From: Parvibaculum sp.
GTDB lineage: Bacteria > Pseudomonadota > Alphaproteobacteria > Parvibaculales > Parvibaculaceae
Length of the DNA: 48,666 bases
Reading direction: 5' to 3'
Assembly (NCBI RefSeq): GCF_002684405.1
Contig: NZ_NYVD01000134.1
Span: 1-48,666, forward strand
The position numbers were made by a program, and so were the translations under genes. The notes beneath the pieces were generated by a model. It was not told the DNA's origin. It worked only from the letters and a program-made list of their open reading frames with translations, and made no database searches. Shown piece after piece: positions 1-10,480 of the stretch. How positions within the stretch are numbered: position 1 is the stretch's first letter; each line of letters opens with the position of its first letter.

Positions 1-1
1 C

Positions 2-2431
2 GAGAAACCGGCAGCCGAGAGCGCGCCCGCGCCCGCCGCTGAAAAGCCGGCGGCGCCCGCCAAGAAGGAAGCGCCCCGGGAAGCCCGTGAACCGCGCGAT
101 ACGCAGAAGGGCGGCGGCAAGTCGCGCTCAGGCGTCGTCCTGCGCACGCTCACCGCCGAAGAACAGCAGGCCCGCGAACGTGCGCTGGGCCAGGCGCGCA
201 TCCGCGAAGTCGAAGAGCGCAAGCAGGCCGAGATCGACGCCAAACGGCGTGCCGAGGAAGAAGCCGCGCGCGAAGTCGAGCGCAAGGAAGCCGAGGCCCG
301 CGCGGCGGAAGAAGCCCTGCGCGCTGAAAAGGACCAGACGACGCGCAACAAGCGCGCCGCCGAAGAGGCAGCGCCCGCCGAGCCCGACGTGGCCAAGGCC
401 GAAGCCGAAGCGGCCCGGCCTGCGACCAAAGTCAAGGCGAAGGAAAAGCCCGAGCAGGACGAGGAGACCGTCTCCAAGCGTCCCGGTGCGCCCGCGCCGA
501 CCAAGCGGCCGGCCGCGACGCGCACCGAGCCGCGCCGGCGTACCGGCAAGCTCTCCATCAACAAGGCGCTCAACGACGACGGCGAGCGGCAGAGGTCGAT
601 GGCCTCCATGCGCCGCCGCGCCGAGCGCGAGCGCAAGAAGGCCCAGGGCGGACCGCGCGAGGCACCGCAGAAGGTTCTCCGCGAAGTCACCGTGCCTGAA
701 ACCATCACCATTCAGGAACTGGCGAACCGCATGGCCGAACGGGCCGTGGACGTCATCAAGATCCTGATGAAGCAGGGCATGATGGTGAAGATCAACGATG
801 TGGTGGACGCCGATACCGCCCAGCTCATCGTGGAAGAAATGGGGCATACCGTTCGCCGCGTGGCCGAATCCGACGTCGAGGAAGGTCTTGTCACCGACGA
901 CGATCCCGAAGAGATGAAGAGGCCGCGTGCGCCGGTCGTGACCGTCATGGGTCACGTCGACCACGGCAAAACCTCGCTTCTGGATGCGCTGCGCAAGGAA
1001 GCTGTGGCGGCCGGCGAGGCCGGCGGCATCACGCAGCATATCGGCGCCTATCAGGTCGAGATGGAATCGGGCAAGAAGATCACCTTCCTCGATACGCCCG
1101 GCCATGCCGCCTTTACCTCCATGCGCGCCCGTGGCGCCAAGGCGACGGATATCGTCGTGCTGGTGGTGGCGGCCGATGACGGTGTCATGCCGCAGACCAT
1201 CGAAGCGATCGACCATGCCAAGGCGGCCAACGTGCCGATGATCGTCGCCATCAACAAGATGGACAAGCCGGAAGCCGATCCGAGCCGCGTGAAGAACGAG
1301 CTGCTGCAGCATGAAGTCATCACCGAGGATTTTGGCGGTGATGTGCTGGCGGTCGAAATTTCCGCAAAGAGCGGCCTCGGCCTCGACACGCTGGAAGAGA
1401 CGATCCTTCTTCAGGCTGAACTGCTCGACCTCAAGGCCAATCCCGACCGCGTCGCGGAAGGCGTGATCGTGGAAGCCAAGCTCGACAAGGGCCGCGGCCC
1501 CGTGGGCACCGTGCTCATCCAGCGCGGTACGCTGCGTGTCGGCGATGTGATCGTGGCGGGCCGTGAATGGGGCCGCGTCCGCGCCCTCATCAACGACCGT
1601 GGCGAGAATGTCGATGAAGCCGGTCCCTCAGAGCCCGTCGAGGTGCTGGGGCTTGGCGGCGCGCCGGAAGCGGGCGACGTGCTTTCCGTCGTCGAAAACG
1701 AAGGCCGCGCACGCGAGATCACCGATTACCGCCAGCGCGTCGAGAAGGACAAGCGGGTCGCCGGTGCGCGCACCTCGCTCGACCAGATGCTTTCCCAGCT
1801 CAAGGAGCAGGATCTCAAGGAGGTTCCGATCCTTGTGAAGGCCGACGTGCAGGGCTCTGCCGAAGCCATCGTTCAGGCGGTGGAGAAGCTCGGCAATGAC
1901 GAAGTGCGTTGCCGCGTGATCCATGTGGGCGTCGGCGGCGTGACTGAATCCGACGTGACGCTGGCGACCGCCTCGCGTGCGCCGATCATCGGCTTCAATG
2001 TCCGCGCCAATGCGCAGGCCCGCGAAGCCGCCCGTCAGGCAGACGTGGAAATCCGCTACTACTCGGTGATCTACGACCTGGTGGACGACATCAAGGCCGC
2101 CATGACCGGCATGCTGACGCCGGAACTGCGCGAAACCTTCCTCGGCAATGCCGAGATCCTGGAAGTGTTCCACATCTCCAAGGTTGGCAAGGTCGCCGGT
2201 TGCCGTGTCACGGAAGGCGTGGTGCGCCGCGGCTCCCATGTCCGCCTCATCCGCGACGATGTGGTGGTTCACGAAGGCAAGCTGTCCACCCTCAAGCGCT
2301 TCAAGGACGAAGTGAAGGAAGTGCAGAGCGGTCAGGAATGCGGCATGGCCTTCGAGAACTATCAGGACATGCGCTCCGGCGATGTCATCGAGTGCTTCGA
2401 TGTCGAGGAGATCAAGCGCACGCTTGATTGA
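2..2431 (+). CDS. infB: translation initiation factor IF-2 (5' partial)
   Basis: IF-2 is the GTPase that brings initiator tRNA to the 30S subunit and promotes subunit joining. The reading frame is open from base 2, so the true start lies before the window; 809 residues are visible. The order is a charged Ala/Glu/Lys-rich N-terminal region, an IF2_N domain (about nt 690-850), then the G domain with G1 GHVDHGKT (nt 950), G3 DTPGHAAF and G4 NKMDKP, followed by domains II to IV. The N-terminal part before nt 389 carries the GVVLRTLT motif typical of alphaproteobacterial IF-2, so the internal ATG at 389 is not the start. rbfA, truB and rpsO follow in the classic order. Confidence 0.97.
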   Translation, partial: EKPAAESAPAPAAEKPAAPAKKEAPREAREPRDTQKGGGKSRSGVVLRTLTAEEQQARERALGQARIREVEERKQAEIDAKRRAEEEAAREVERKEAEARAAEEALRAEKDQTTRNKRAAEEAAPAEPDVAKAEAEAARPATKVKAKEKPEQDEETVSKRPGAPAPTKRPAATRTEPRRRTGKLSINKALNDDGERQRSMASMRRRAERERKKAQGGPREAPQKVLREVTVPETITIQELANRMAERAVDVIKILMKQGMMVKINDVVDADTAQLIVEEMGHTVRRVAESDVEEGLVTDDDPEEMKRPRAPVVTVMGHVDHGKTSLLDALRKEAVAAGEAGGITQHIGAYQVEMESGKKITFLDTPGHAAFTSMRARGAKATDIVVLVVAADDGVMPQTIEAIDHAKAANVPMIVAINKMDKPEADPSRVKNELLQHEVITEDFGGDVLAVEISAKSGLGLDTLEETILLQAELLDLKANPDRVAEGVIVEAKLDKGRGPVGTVLIQRGTLRVGDVIVAGREWGRVRALINDRGENVDEAGPSEPVEVLGLGGAPEAGDVLSVVENEGRAREITDYRQRVEKDKRVAGARTSLDQMLSQLKEQDLKEVPILVKADVQGSAEAIVQAVEKLGNDEVRCRVIHVGVGGVTESDVTLATASRAPIIGFNVRANAQAREAARQADVEIRYYSVIYDLVDDIKAAMTGMLTPELRETFLGNAEILEVFHISKVGKVAGCRVTEGVVRRGSHVRLIRDDVVVHEGKLSTLKRFKDEVKEVQSGQECGMAFENYQDMRSGDVIECFDVEEIKRTLD

Positions 2432-2478
2432 GCTCGAACAGCGGGGGTCGTCCTCCGCATTTTTCCAGAACATCCTGG

Positions 2479-2503
2479 CCCTCGCCGCGTGAAGCGGCGG
2501 GGG
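2479..2503 (+). other. GC-rich hairpin between infB and rbfA
   Basis: A 10-bp stem (2479-2488 with 2494-2503, one T-G wobble) closes a 5-base loop GTGAA. No T-run follows, so it is not a canonical terminator. It could be an RNA-processing or stability element in the infB-rbfA transcript. Confidence 0.5.
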
Positions 2504-2538
2504 CTCAGCTTTACGCTCCCGGCAGGCTTCGAAAAGCG

Positions 2539-2967
2539 ATGCGCAGACACCAAACCAACAAAGGCGGGGCGAAAGGCCCCAGCCAGCGCCAGTTGAGAGC
2601 GGGCGAACTCGTGCGCCGCGCGCTGGCCGATATTGTCTTGCGCGGCAATATCCAGGATCCGGACCTTGCCGGCGTTAGCTTCACCATCACCGAGGTGCGC
2701 GTGAGCCCCGACCTGCGTCAGGCTACCTGCTATGTGGCGCCGTTGGGCGCGCAGGATCCGGCACCGCTGGTAAAGGCGCTGACCCGTGTGCGGGGTTATC
2801 TGCGCGGCCAGCTTTCGAAGGAAGTCACCTTCAAGTTCACGCCCGATCTGACCTTTCAGCCCGATACCTCTTTCGATCAGGCCGACGCCGTCGACAAGCT
2901 GCTTCATTCGCCGGAAGTCGCGCGCGACCTGTCGCATGACGATGAAGCGCAGGGCGGCGGGGAGTAG
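2539..2967 (+). CDS. rbfA: 30S ribosome-binding factor A
   Basis: RbfA assists late maturation of the 30S subunit and 16S rRNA 5' end processing. The 142-residue protein has the KH-like core, with VRRALADIVLRG near the N-terminus and the VTEVRVSPDLRQATCYV-type strand. I chose ATG 2539 (MRRHQTNKGG) because the frame upstream to 2428 encodes a non-conserved tail overlapping the infB stop and the intergenic hairpin. The Shine-Dalgarno sequence is weak. It sits between infB and truB, 6 bases before truB, as in most proteobacteria. Confidence 0.92.
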   Translation: MRRHQTNKGGAKGPSQRQLRAGELVRRALADIVLRGNIQDPDLAGVSFTITEVRVSPDLRQATCYVAPLGAQDPAPLVKALTRVRGYLRGQLSKEVTFKFTPDLTFQPDTSFDQADAVDKLLHSPEVARDLSHDDEAQGGGE

Positions 2968-2973
2968 AACCCG

Positions 2974-3897
2974 ATGGGCAGGCGCAAGAAGGGCGATCCC
3001 GTCACCGGCTGGGTCATCGTGGACAAGCCGTCAGGCCCCACATCGACCGATGTGGTGAACCGGGTCCGCCGTCATTTCAATGCGCGCAAGGCAGGCCATG
3101 CCGGCACGCTCGACCCCTTGGCAACCGGGTTGCTGCCTGTCGCGATGGGCGAGGCGACCAAAACCATCCCCTTCATCATGGATGCCGACAAGGGCTACCT
3201 CATCACTATCCGTTTCGGTATCGAAACGAACAGCGCCGATGCGGAAGGCGATGTGGTGGCGCAAAGCGATGAGCGGCCCTCCGACGAGGAAATTCGCGAC
3301 GCGCTCGAGGCCTTCCGGGGCGAAATCGAGCAGGTGCCGCCGATTTTTTCGGCCATCAAGGTGAACGGCGAGCGCGCCTATGACCTGGCCCGCGCGGGCG
3401 AGGAGGTCGAGCTTAAATCGCGCCGGGTGACGATCCATGAAATCCGCCTTGTCTCGCGCCCCGATCCCGACCATGCGGTGGTCGAAATCCTTTGCAGCAA
3501 GGGCACTTATGCCCGATCGCTGGCCCGCGACCTGGCCCGTCATCTGGGCACGGTGGGGCATGTGGCGGCGCTCCGGCGGACCCGTCACGGGCCCTTTTCG
3601 GAGGAAGACGGAATTCCTCTGGATAAATTGCTGGCTTTGAGCCATTATCCCGCCGCTTCCGAAGCCTTGCGGACGCATCTGCTCCCGCTTGAGACCGCGC
3701 TGGACGACATCCCGGCGGTGGCCCTGAGCGACGACGATGCAAGCCGCCTGAGACACGGGCAGGAAGTTTTGTTGCGCGGACGCGACGCACCCATCCTATC
3801 GGGTTCGGTTCTGGCAACCCATCGGGGCAACCCGGTGGCGCTGACCGAATTTGACAGGGGAAGTCTTCGCCCCGTGCGCGTTTTCAATTTTGAATGA
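2974..3897 (+). CDS. truB: tRNA pseudouridine(55) synthase
   Basis: TruB isomerises U55 in the T-loop of elongator tRNAs. The 307-residue product carries the catalytic-aspartate motif GHAGTLDPLATG and the N-terminal GWVIVDKPSGPTS segment, plus the KGTYARSLARDLA motif of the family. Length is normal. The start is preceded by GGGGAGTAG, a good ribosome-binding sequence, and the gene begins 6 bases after rbfA. The product probably shares a polycistronic transcript with infB, rbfA and rpsO. Confidence 0.96.
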   Translation: MGRRKKGDPVTGWVIVDKPSGPTSTDVVNRVRRHFNARKAGHAGTLDPLATGLLPVAMGEATKTIPFIMDADKGYLITIRFGIETNSADAEGDVVAQSDERPSDEEIRDALEAFRGEIEQVPPIFSAIKVNGERAYDLARAGEEVELKSRRVTIHEIRLVSRPDPDHAVVEILCSKGTYARSLARDLARHLGTVGHVAALRRTRHGPFSEEDGIPLDKLLALSHYPAASEALRTHLLPLETALDDIPAVALSDDDASRLRHGQEVLLRGRDAPILSGSVLATHRGNPVALTEFDRGSLRPVRVFNFE

Positions 3898-3906
3898 GGT
3901 ACCCCG

Positions 3907-4176
3907 ATGTCGATTACGCAAGAGCGCAAGGCTCAGCTGATCAAGGAATTTGGCTCCAAGGACGGCGACACCGGTTCGCCCGAAGTCCAGGTGGCCATTC
4001 TCACCGAACGGATCGTCAATCTCACCGACCACTTCAAGACCCATGCGAAGGACAACCATTCGCGCCGCGGTCTTCTGAAGATGGTGAGCCAGCGCCGCTC
4101 GCTTCTCGACTACGTCAAGAAGCACGACCAGAAGCGCTATGAAGATCTGATCGCCCGTTTGGGTATCCGCCGTTAA
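3907..4176 (+). CDS. rpsO: 30S ribosomal protein S15
   Basis: S15 is a primary 16S rRNA-binding protein of the 30S platform. It has the exact family length of 89 residues and the hallmark segments [16 protein letters not shown] and [22 protein letters not shown] lies 6 bases upstream of the ATG. It starts 9 bases after truB, so it is translated from the upstream operon mRNA. The 328-base gap to pnp holds a long hairpin and a possible pnp promoter; in E. coli the equivalent gap carries the RNase III site through which PNPase autoregulates. Confidence 0.97.
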   Translation: MSITQERKAQLIKEFGSKDGDTGSPEVQVAILTERIVNLTDHFKTHAKDNHSRRGLLKMVSQRRSLLDYVKKHDQKRYEDLIARLGIRR

Positions 4177-4208
4177 GGCGGTCCCGCAAGGTCCGCGAAG
4201 ATGCATTG

Positions 4209-4241
4209 CCGCCCGCCGCTTCCTCGCGAAGCGCCGGGCGG
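4209..4241 (+). terminator. long rpsO-pnp intergenic hairpin (terminator or RNase III site)
   Basis: Bases 4209-4222 pair with 4228-4241 over 14 positions with one C-C mismatch, around a CTCGC loop. No T-run follows. The position matches the rpsO attenuator / RNase III processing hairpin known upstream of pnp in enterobacteria. Which of the two it is cannot be told from sequence. Confidence 0.6.
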
Positions 4242-4260
4242 TGGCGTGTCGGCAAGGCCA

Positions 4261-4289
4261 TTGACAGAAGAGACATTCGTCCGATTACG
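4261..4289 (+). promoter_or_regulatory. candidate pnp promoter
   Basis: A perfect -35 TTGACA (4261-4266) is followed after 17 bases by GATTAC (4284-4289), a poor -10. It lies downstream of the rpsO hairpin and about 240 bases before pnp. Confidence 0.35.
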
Positions 4290-4504
4290 GATGGTATGTT
4301 TGCGGAAGGACCTCATTCACCCCCGTCTCTGGGTCTGAGGTTCCTCGAAAAGTGAAGGCGCGGAAAAGGCCGCGCGTTCCGCAGATGGACCCATCCAATT
4401 TTGTCCGGCCGCCTGAGAGCGGCAAATATGCGTTCGCCCGGTCATTGGGATGTCTGGTGGTAGGTACGAAAGACGGGACCGGCGACGCGGAACAGGAAAC
4501 CGAA

Positions 4505-6673
4505 ATGTTTAATATTACCCGCGAAGAAATCGAATGGGGCGGGCGTACGCTCACCCTGGAAACCGGCAAGATTGCCCGTCAGGCCGACGGCGCCGTGCTT
4601 GCGACTTACGGCGAGACCTCGGTGCTGGCCACCGTTGTCGGCGAACGCTCTCCGAAGCCGGGACTGGATTTCTTCCCGCTGACCGTGAACTACCAGGAAA
4701 AGACCTACGCCGCCGGCAAGATCCCCGGTGGCTTCTTCAAGCGCGAAGGCCGCCCTTCCGAAAAGGAAACGCTGGTTTGCCGCCTGATCGACCGTCCGAT
4801 CCGTCCGCTCTTCGCCCCCGGCTTCAAGAACGAGACGCAGGTTATCGCGACCGTTCTTTCCCATGACATGGAAAACGATCCCGATATCGTGGCCATGATC
4901 GCCGTCTCCGCGGCGCTGACCATTTCCGGTCTGCCCTTCCTCGGCCCGATCGGTGGCGCGCGCGTCGGTTACATCGACGGCGAATACAAGCTGAACCCGC
5001 TGATCGACGAAATGCCGGAAAGCCAGCTTGATCTCGTCGTGGCCGGCACGGGCGATGCCGTGCTGATGGTGGAATCGGAAGCCAAGGAACTTTCCGAAGA
5101 CGTCATGCTCGGCGCCGTCATGTTCGGCCATCGTGAGTTCCAGCCGGTGATCGATGGGATCATCCGCATGGCCGAGAAATGCGCGAAAGAGCCGCGCCCG
5201 GTCGAGAAGGCCGATACCTCCGACATCGAAGCGAAGGTTCGCGCCCTGGTCGAAGCCGATCTGCGCGCCGCCTATCAGATCAAGGAAAAGGCCGCCCGTC
5301 AGGAAGCCGTCGCCCAGGCCAAGGACAAGGCCAAGGCCGAGTTCTGCAATCCTGAAAAAGAAGACGCCATTGCGGACACTGTGCTGAGCGGCGTCTTCAA
5401 GACCATCGAGAAGGACATCGTCCGCAACTCGATCCTCGACACCAAGAACCGCATCGACGGCCGCGACCTTGAAACGGTCCGTCCCATCGTGTCGGAAGCG
5501 GGCATCCTGCCGCGCACCCATGGCTCGGCGCTCTTCACCCGTGGTGAGACGCAGGCTCTTGTGGTGGCCACGCTGGGTACCGGCGAAGACGAGCAGTTCG
5601 TCGATGCGCTGGAAGGGACCTACAAGGAAAACTTCCTGCTTCATTACAACTTCCCGCCCTTCTCCGTGGGCGAGACCGGCCGCGTCGGTTTCACCGGCCG
5701 TCGTGAAGTTGGTCACGGCAAGCTTGCCTGGCGTGCGCTGCGCGCCGTGCTGCCGCCCAAGGATCAGTTCCCCTACACGCTGCGCCTTGTCTCGGAAATC
5801 ACCGAGTCGAACGGCTCGTCCTCCATGGCGACCGTTTGCGGGTCCTCGCTGGCCATGATGGATGCGGGCGTGCCGCTGACGCGCGCCGTTGCGGGTATCG
5901 CCATGGGCCTCATCAAGGAAGGCGACCGCTTCGCGGTGCTCTCCGACATTCTCGGCGATGAGGATCACCTCGGCGATATGGACTTCAAGGTGGCCGGCAC
6001 GGAGCAGGGTGTGACCTCGCTCCAGATGGACATCAAGATCACCGGCATCACCGAGGAAATCATGCAGATCGCGCTTGGCCAGGCCAAGGGCGGGCGTCTG
6101 CACATCCTCGATGAAATGGGCAAGGCTCTCGACACGGCGCGCCCCGAAATGGGCGAATATGCGCCGCGCATCGAGATGATCACGGTGCCGACCGACAAGA
6201 TCCGCGACGTGATCGGCACGGGCGGCAAGGTCGTCCGCGAGATCGTGGAAAAGACCGGCGCCAAGGTCGACATCTCCGACGACGGCACCATCAAGGTCGC
6301 GTCCTCCGACGCCGCCTCGATCAAGGCCGCGCTGGACTGGATCAAGGGCATTGTGGCCGAACCGGAAGTCGGCGAGATCTATGAGGGTACGGTTGTGAAG
6401 GTCGTCGATTTCGGCGCCTTCGTGAACTTCTTCGGCCCCCGCGACGGTCTCGTGCACATTTCGCAGCTCGCGCCGAACCGCGTCGAATCCGTTGCCGACA
6501 TCGTCAAGGAAGGCGACAAGGTGAAGGTGAAGCTTCTGGGTTTCGACGATCGCGGCAAGGTCCGTCTTTCCATGAAGGCGGTGGACCAGGAGACCGGCGA
6601 GCCGGTCGAAGGCTTCGAGGACGAGCAGCCCCGCGACAAGGGCCCGCGCAAGCGCCGCAACCGGGACGACTAA
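4505..6673 (+). CDS. pnp: polyribonucleotide nucleotidyltransferase (PNPase)
   Basis: PNPase is the phosphorolytic 3'-5' exoribonuclease of the degradosome. The 722-residue protein has two RNase PH domains (the second around [16 protein letters not shown] and [16 protein letters not shown]), a KH domain ([15 protein letters not shown]) and a C-terminal S1 domain ([22 protein letters not shown]). The start at ATG 4505 ([11 protein letters not shown]) is chosen because this is the conserved N-terminus. The frame is open 51 codons further upstream, but that part is not family-like. A GGAA-rich ribosome-binding region precedes the ATG. A strong intrinsic terminator ends the unit. Confidence 0.97.
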   Translation: MFNITREEIEWGGRTLTLETGKIARQADGAVLATYGETSVLATVVGERSPKPGLDFFPLTVNYQEKTYAAGKIPGGFFKREGRPSEKETLVCRLIDRPIRPLFAPGFKNETQVIATVLSHDMENDPDIVAMIAVSAALTISGLPFLGPIGGARVGYIDGEYKLNPLIDEMPESQLDLVVAGTGDAVLMVESEAKELSEDVMLGAVMFGHREFQPVIDGIIRMAEKCAKEPRPVEKADTSDIEAKVRALVEADLRAAYQIKEKAARQEAVAQAKDKAKAEFCNPEKEDAIADTVLSGVFKTIEKDIVRNSILDTKNRIDGRDLETVRPIVSEAGILPRTHGSALFTRGETQALVVATLGTGEDEQFVDALEGTYKENFLLHYNFPPFSVGETGRVGFTGRREVGHGKLAWRALRAVLPPKDQFPYTLRLVSEITESNGSSSMATVCGSSLAMMDAGVPLTRAVAGIAMGLIKEGDRFAVLSDILGDEDHLGDMDFKVAGTEQGVTSLQMDIKITGITEEIMQIALGQAKGGRLHILDEMGKALDTARPEMGEYAPRIEMITVPTDKIRDVIGTGGKVVREIVEKTGAKVDISDDGTIKVASSDAASIKAALDWIKGIVAEPEVGEIYEGTVVKVVDFGAFVNFFGPRDGLVHISQLAPNRVESVADIVKEGDKVKVKLLGFDDRGKVRLSMKAVDQETGEPVEGFEDEQPRDKGPRKRRNRDD

Positions 6674-6717
6674 GTCTCGTTTCGCTGGTTCACGCCAGCG
6701 TCACCTTGCAGCATGAT

Positions 6718-6752
6718 AAGGGGCTCCGCGCCGACCGCGCGGGGCCCCTTTT
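6718..6752 (+). terminator. intrinsic terminator of pnp
   Basis: A 13-bp stem (6718-6730 with 6738-6750, one G-T wobble) is followed by a run of T that ends at 6752. A smaller 6-bp hairpin (6683-6688 with 6695-6700) precedes it. Confidence 0.9.
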
Positions 6753-6769
6753 CCTGTCCGGAGCTTCCC

Positions 6770-7483
6770 ATGCTGCGCATCCTCGGTCTTGGTATCCTGT
6801 TTCTGGCCGTCGCCTTTCCGGCCGCTGCCGAAAAACTCGCAAAAACCAAGGACGGTCCGCCACCGCCCTTCGCGGTGGAGGAGCTGCAGGCCCGCGAGGC
6901 GCAGCGCCAACCGGCGGATTTCGACCTCTGGAAGAAACATGTCACCGCCTTCGACAAGGACCGGCTGTCGCGTATGGCCGAAGCCATCGGCCAGGGGCTC
7001 GACGAGGCGAAGGCCAATGCCGATCCGAAGGACCTCGCTCATGTGAAGGCGATCCTCGGCGCGGACACGCTGACCCTGACGCCCGATACGCTGGTCAAGG
7101 CATATCGCTGCCGCACCATCAAGGTCGGCGGTCCCATCGGCTCGGCGATTATCTATGGCTGGTTCAAATGCAACATCGCGAAGATGCCCGATGGGCGGCT
7201 CTTCTTCGAAAAGACCACCGGGTCGCAGCGCATGACCGGCTATCTCTATCCGATGAGCGATACGAAATGGGTGCTGCTCGCCGCCCCGAACAAGGATCAT
7301 TCGGGCCCTGCCCGGGATTATTCCGGTCCCAAGGGCGGCATTACCGATCCGCAGATGCAGGACCGGGTCGGCGTGGTGGAATGGCTGCAGAACGGGCGCT
7401 ACCGGATTGTCTTTCCTTACCCGGTTCTGGAATCCACCTTCGACATCGTCGAGATGGAATGCGCCTGTTCGATGGGCGAGTAG
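6770..7483 (+). CDS. secreted DUF4893 domain protein
   Basis: The 237-residue product starts with a signal peptide (MLRILGLGILFLAVAFPAAA), so it is probably periplasmic. The rest matches my memory of the DUF4893 family: YRCRTIKVGG, a WFKCN segment and FEKTTGSQRMTGYLYP in the middle, and a C-terminal strand-rich part ending in an ECACS motif. No catalytic residues are obvious and no function is known to me. The start at 6770 is chosen because the signal peptide begins there; the 19 codons upstream overlap the pnp terminator. It stands alone between pnp and the convergent fabI. Confidence 0.8.
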   Translation: MLRILGLGILFLAVAFPAAAEKLAKTKDGPPPPFAVEELQAREAQRQPADFDLWKKHVTAFDKDRLSRMAEAIGQGLDEAKANADPKDLAHVKAILGADTLTLTPDTLVKAYRCRTIKVGGPIGSAIIYGWFKCNIAKMPDGRLFFEKTTGSQRMTGYLYPMSDTKWVLLAAPNKDHSGPARDYSGPKGGITDPQMQDRVGVVEWLQNGRYRIVFPYPVLESTFDIVEMECACSMGE

Positions 7484-7499
7484 GGCGCGCGGCCGGGGC

Positions 7500-8405
7500 T
7501 CACTTGCTGGTGAGCTTGGCCGCGTCCTTTTCACCCTTGGTCGGCGCGCCGCCGTTTTCCTGCTCGGCGGCCTCGCGCAGATCGTCGGTGCGCGGCATGC
7601 CGATCACATTGTAGCCGGCATCCACATAGTGGATTTCGCCCGTAACGCGGGCGGCAAGGTCGCTCAGCAGGTAAAGACCGGCGCCGCCCACATGATCGAG
7701 CTCGATGGACTCCTTGAGCGCAGCATGCTGCTTGTTCCACTTGAACACGAAGCGCGCATCGCCGACCGCGGAGCCAGCCAGCGTGCGCATGGGGCCTGCG
7801 GAAATCGCATTGATGCGGATGCCGTCGCGGCCGAGATCGGCGGCGAGATAGCGCACGCTCGCTTCAAGCGCGGCCTTGGCGACGCCCATGACGTTGTAAT
7901 TGGGCATGACACGCTGTGCGCCGTCATAGGTGAGCGTGACCATCGCACCGCCATCCGTCATCAGCTCGCTTGCGCGATGTGCGACGGCGGTGAAGGAGTA
8001 GCAGGAAATGTCCATCGTCCGCAGGAAGTTCTCCCGCGTCGTGTTCACGTAACGGCCCTTGAGTTCGTTCTTGTCGGAATGGGCGACGGCATGGACGACG
8101 AAGTCGAGCGAGCCCCATTCCTTCTTCAGCGTGGCGAATACCTCGTCCATCGACGCATCGTCCGTCACGTCGCAGGACAGCACGATATTGGAGCCCACGG
8201 ACTCCGCCAGCGGCTTCACACGCCGGCCGAAACTGTCGCCCTGATAGGTGAAGGCCAGTTCCGCCCCATGCATGGCAAGCGTGCGGGCTATGCCCCAGGC
8301 GATCGAATGATCGTTTGCGACGCCCATGATGAGGCCGCGACGGCCCTTCATGAGTTCGCCGGAGAGCTGCAACGTCTCGTCCGTCTTGTGTCCCTTGTTT
8401 GGCAT
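7500..8405 (-). CDS. fabI: enoyl-[acyl-carrier-protein] reductase (NADH)
   Basis: FabI performs the last reduction of each fatty-acid elongation cycle. The 301-residue protein has the NAD-binding segment GVANDHSIAWGIA and the catalytic Y160, Y170, K177 set (Y-x6-K in NYNVMGVAK), as in other FabI enzymes. It has an 18-residue N-terminal extension before the usual MKGRRGLIMG start and a charged C-terminal tail of about 25 residues. The longer start is kept because GGGGAA lies just upstream of ATG 8405, while the internal ATG has no ribosome-binding sequence. It is the third gene of fabA-fabB-fabI. Confidence 0.95.
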   Translation of the reverse strand: MPNKGHKTDETLQLSGELMKGRRGLIMGVANDHSIAWGIARTLAMHGAELAFTYQGDSFGRRVKPLAESVGSNIVLSCDVTDDASMDEVFATLKKEWGSLDFVVHAVAHSDKNELKGRYVNTTRENFLRTMDISCYSFTAVAHRASELMTDGGAMVTLTYDGAQRVMPNYNVMGVAKAALEASVRYLAADLGRDGIRINAISAGPMRTLAGSAVGDARFVFKWNKQHAALKESIELDHVGGAGLYLLSDLAARVTGEIHYVDAGYNVIGMPRTDDLREAAEQENGGAPTKGEKDAAKLTSK

Positions 8406-8483
8406 GGTTCCCCGACCCGATGATTACTGGCCCGACCGAAAGGCGCGGTCCATCCCCCTACTCAAACTTTCTACTGCCGCGTC

Positions 8484-9707
8484 TCAAGTGTCATAGCGCT
8501 GGAAGACGAGCACGGCATTGGTGCCGCCGAAGCCGAAGCTGTTCGACATGGCGACATTGATGTCTGCGTTGTCGATCCGGGAGCGGACGATGTTCGCATC
8601 CGCCAGCTCGGGATCGATTTCCTCGATATTCGCGCTCTCCGCGATGAAACCGTTCTTCATCATGAGCAGCGTGTAGATCGCCTCATGCACACCCGCCGCA
8701 CCCTGTGCGTGACCGGTTAGAGACTTGGTGGCACTGATGGGCGGCATGTCATTGCCGAAGACTTCCTGGATCGCTTTCACTTCCGGAATATCGCCCACCG
8801 GCGTCGAGGTCGCGTGCGGATTGATGTAGTCGACCTTCTCGTTGACGTTCTGGAGCGCGAGATTCATGCAGCGCACGGCTCCTTCGCCCGAGGGTGCCAC
8901 CATGTCGGCGCCATCGGCTGTTGCGCCATAGCCGACGATTTCGGCGTAAATCTTGGCGCCGCGCGCCTTGGCATGTTCCAGCTCTTCCAGAACCAGAATG
9001 CCGCCGCCGCCGGTAATGACGAAACCGTCCCGGTTCTTGTCATAGGCGCGGCTCGCCTTTTCCGGTGTCGCATTATATTTCGACGACATGGCGCCCATCG
9101 CGTCGAACAGCACCGACAGCGTCCAGTCGAGTTCTTCGCCGCCGCCGGCGAACATCACGTCCTGCTTGCCCCACTGGATCATTTCCGCCGCATTGCCGAT
9201 GCAATTGGCGCTGGTGGAGCAGGCGGAGCTGATCGAATAGTTCACGCCCTTGGTCTTGTACCAGGTGGAAAGATTGGCCGAGCAGGTGGAGGACATCGCC
9301 TTGGGAACGGCAAACGGGCCGACGCGCTTGGGCCCCTTGCCTTCCGCGCGGGTCGTATCGGCGGCCTGCACGATGGCCCTGGTCGATGGGCCGCCCGACC
9401 CGACGATGAGGCCGGTGCGGGGATTGCTGACATCGCTCTCTTCGAGGCCGGCATCCTGGATCGCCTGCTCCATGGCCGCGCAGGCATAGGCCGCGCCGTC
9501 GCCCATGAAGCGGCGCGCGCGCCGGTCCACGATCTCGTCGGGGTTCACCTTCAGGCTGCCATGCACCTGGCTTTTGAAGCCGAGGCGCTCATAGTCCTCC
9601 GCTTTCACGATGCCGGAGCGCGCATCCCTGAGGCTCGACAGGACTTCCTGCGAGTTGTTCCCGATACTGCTGATGATACCCATGCCCGTGACGACGACCC
9701 GTCTCAT
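8484..9707 (-). CDS. fabB: 3-oxoacyl-[ACP] synthase I
   Basis: FabB is the condensing enzyme essential for elongating unsaturated acyl chains. The 407-residue protein has the catalytic Cys163 in [10 protein letters not shown] and the two active-site histidines in [11 protein letters not shown] and [10 protein letters not shown], which is the Cys-His-His triad of KAS I/II. The tight link to fabA, which makes the cis double bond, supports KAS I (FabB) rather than FabF. GAGAGG precedes the ATG at good spacing. The gap to fabA is about 50 bases, so the two are co-transcribed. Confidence 0.95.
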   Translation of the reverse strand: MRRVVVTGMGIISSIGNNSQEVLSSLRDARSGIVKAEDYERLGFKSQVHGSLKVNPDEIVDRRARRFMGDGAAYACAAMEQAIQDAGLEESDVSNPRTGLIVGSGGPSTRAIVQAADTTRAEGKGPKRVGPFAVPKAMSSTCSANLSTWYKTKGVNYSISSACSTSANCIGNAAEMIQWGKQDVMFAGGGEELDWTLSVLFDAMGAMSSKYNATPEKASRAYDKNRDGFVITGGGGILVLEELEHAKARGAKIYAEIVGYGATADGADMVAPSGEGAVRCMNLALQNVNEKVDYINPHATSTPVGDIPEVKAIQEVFGNDMPPISATKSLTGHAQGAAGVHEAIYTLLMMKNGFIAESANIEEIDPELADANIVRSRIDNADINVAMSNSFGFGGTNAVLVFQRYDT

Positions 9708-9757
9708 GGCAGCCTCTCTTTCTTGAGGATCACATTCTGTTCAGCAATCGCCGCCCG

Positions 9758-10285
9758 TCAGGCAGGCTGCTCGTCCGCGCCGAACAATCCCACTTTCATG
9801 TCGCTGATCGTGAAGGCGACCTCGCCATCGGCCTTGATGATGCCGTCGGCCACGCCAAGCACCAGCTTGCGGTTGATGACGCGCTTCAGGTTGATCGTGT
9901 ATTCGATCTTTTTGATGGCAGGCGTCACCATGGCGGAGAACTTCACCTCGCCCACGCCCAGCGCACGGCCCTTGCCCTTGCCGCCGACCCAGCCGAGAAA
10001 GAAGCCGAGGAGCTGCCACATGCCGTCGAGTCCGAGGCAGCCCGGCATCACCGGGTCGCCTTCGAAATGGCAATCGAAGAACCAGAGATCCGGCTTGATG
10101 TCGAACTCGGCAACGATCTGCCCTTTGCCGTGTTCACCGCCTTCATCGCTGATGTGAGAGATGCGGTCGACCATCAGCATGGGCGGCAGCGGCAATTGCG
10201 GATTGCCCGGGCCGAACATGCGGCCGTGACTGCATTCCAGGAGGTCTTCGTAACTGTAAGCCGACTTCTGCTCCGCCATTCCCAT
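9758..10285 (-). CDS. fabA: 3-hydroxydecanoyl-[ACP] dehydratase/isomerase
   Basis: FabA dehydrates 3-hydroxydecanoyl-ACP and isomerises trans-2 to cis-3-decenoyl-ACP, the branch point to unsaturated fatty acids. At 175 residues it has normal length, with catalytic H73 in [12 protein letters not shown] and D87 in LGLDGMWQL. Two starts are possible (10285 MGMAEQ or 10279 MAEQ). It is first of the fabA-fabB-fabI operon and divergent from irr, an arrangement known in rhizobia and relatives. Confidence 0.96.
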   Translation of the reverse strand: MGMAEQKSAYSYEDLLECSHGRMFGPGNPQLPLPPMLMVDRISHISDEGGEHGKGQIVAEFDIKPDLWFFDCHFEGDPVMPGCLGLDGMWQLLGFFLGWVGGKGKGRALGVGEVKFSAMVTPAIKKIEYTINLKRVINRKLVLGVADGIIKADGEVAFTISDMKVGLFGADEQPA

Positions 10286-10457
10286 CTGCTCGAAACTGGC
10301 CGCTTGCCTGATCGTGACGTGCCTGCCGCATGGGCTGGAGTACCGTCAGGCCGGACCGGATTGCTGACTGGGCACCGCTTGCTAAACGGCCCCGCTCCCT
10401 GTCTTTTTTGCTTCGTAACATACCCCGCCACCAGCGCAAAGACATGCTTGCACCGGG

Positions 10458-10476
10458 GGCGCCGCGATTCGGCGCC
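10458..10476. other. hairpin in the fabA-irr intergenic region
   Basis: A perfect 7-bp stem (10458-10464 with 10470-10476) with a 5-base loop lies 5 bases upstream of the irr -35 element. On the minus strand it would be part of the region upstream of fabA. Confidence 0.4.
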
Positions 10477-10480
10477 GCAC

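Noticed and set aside
128..1312. 394-codon minus-strand frame opposite infB
   Set aside because: Low-complexity His/Arg/Leu composition and full overlap with infB; a shadow.
4442..6457. 671-codon minus-strand open frame opposite pnp
   Set aside because: His/Asp/Gly-rich shadow of pnp with no family features.
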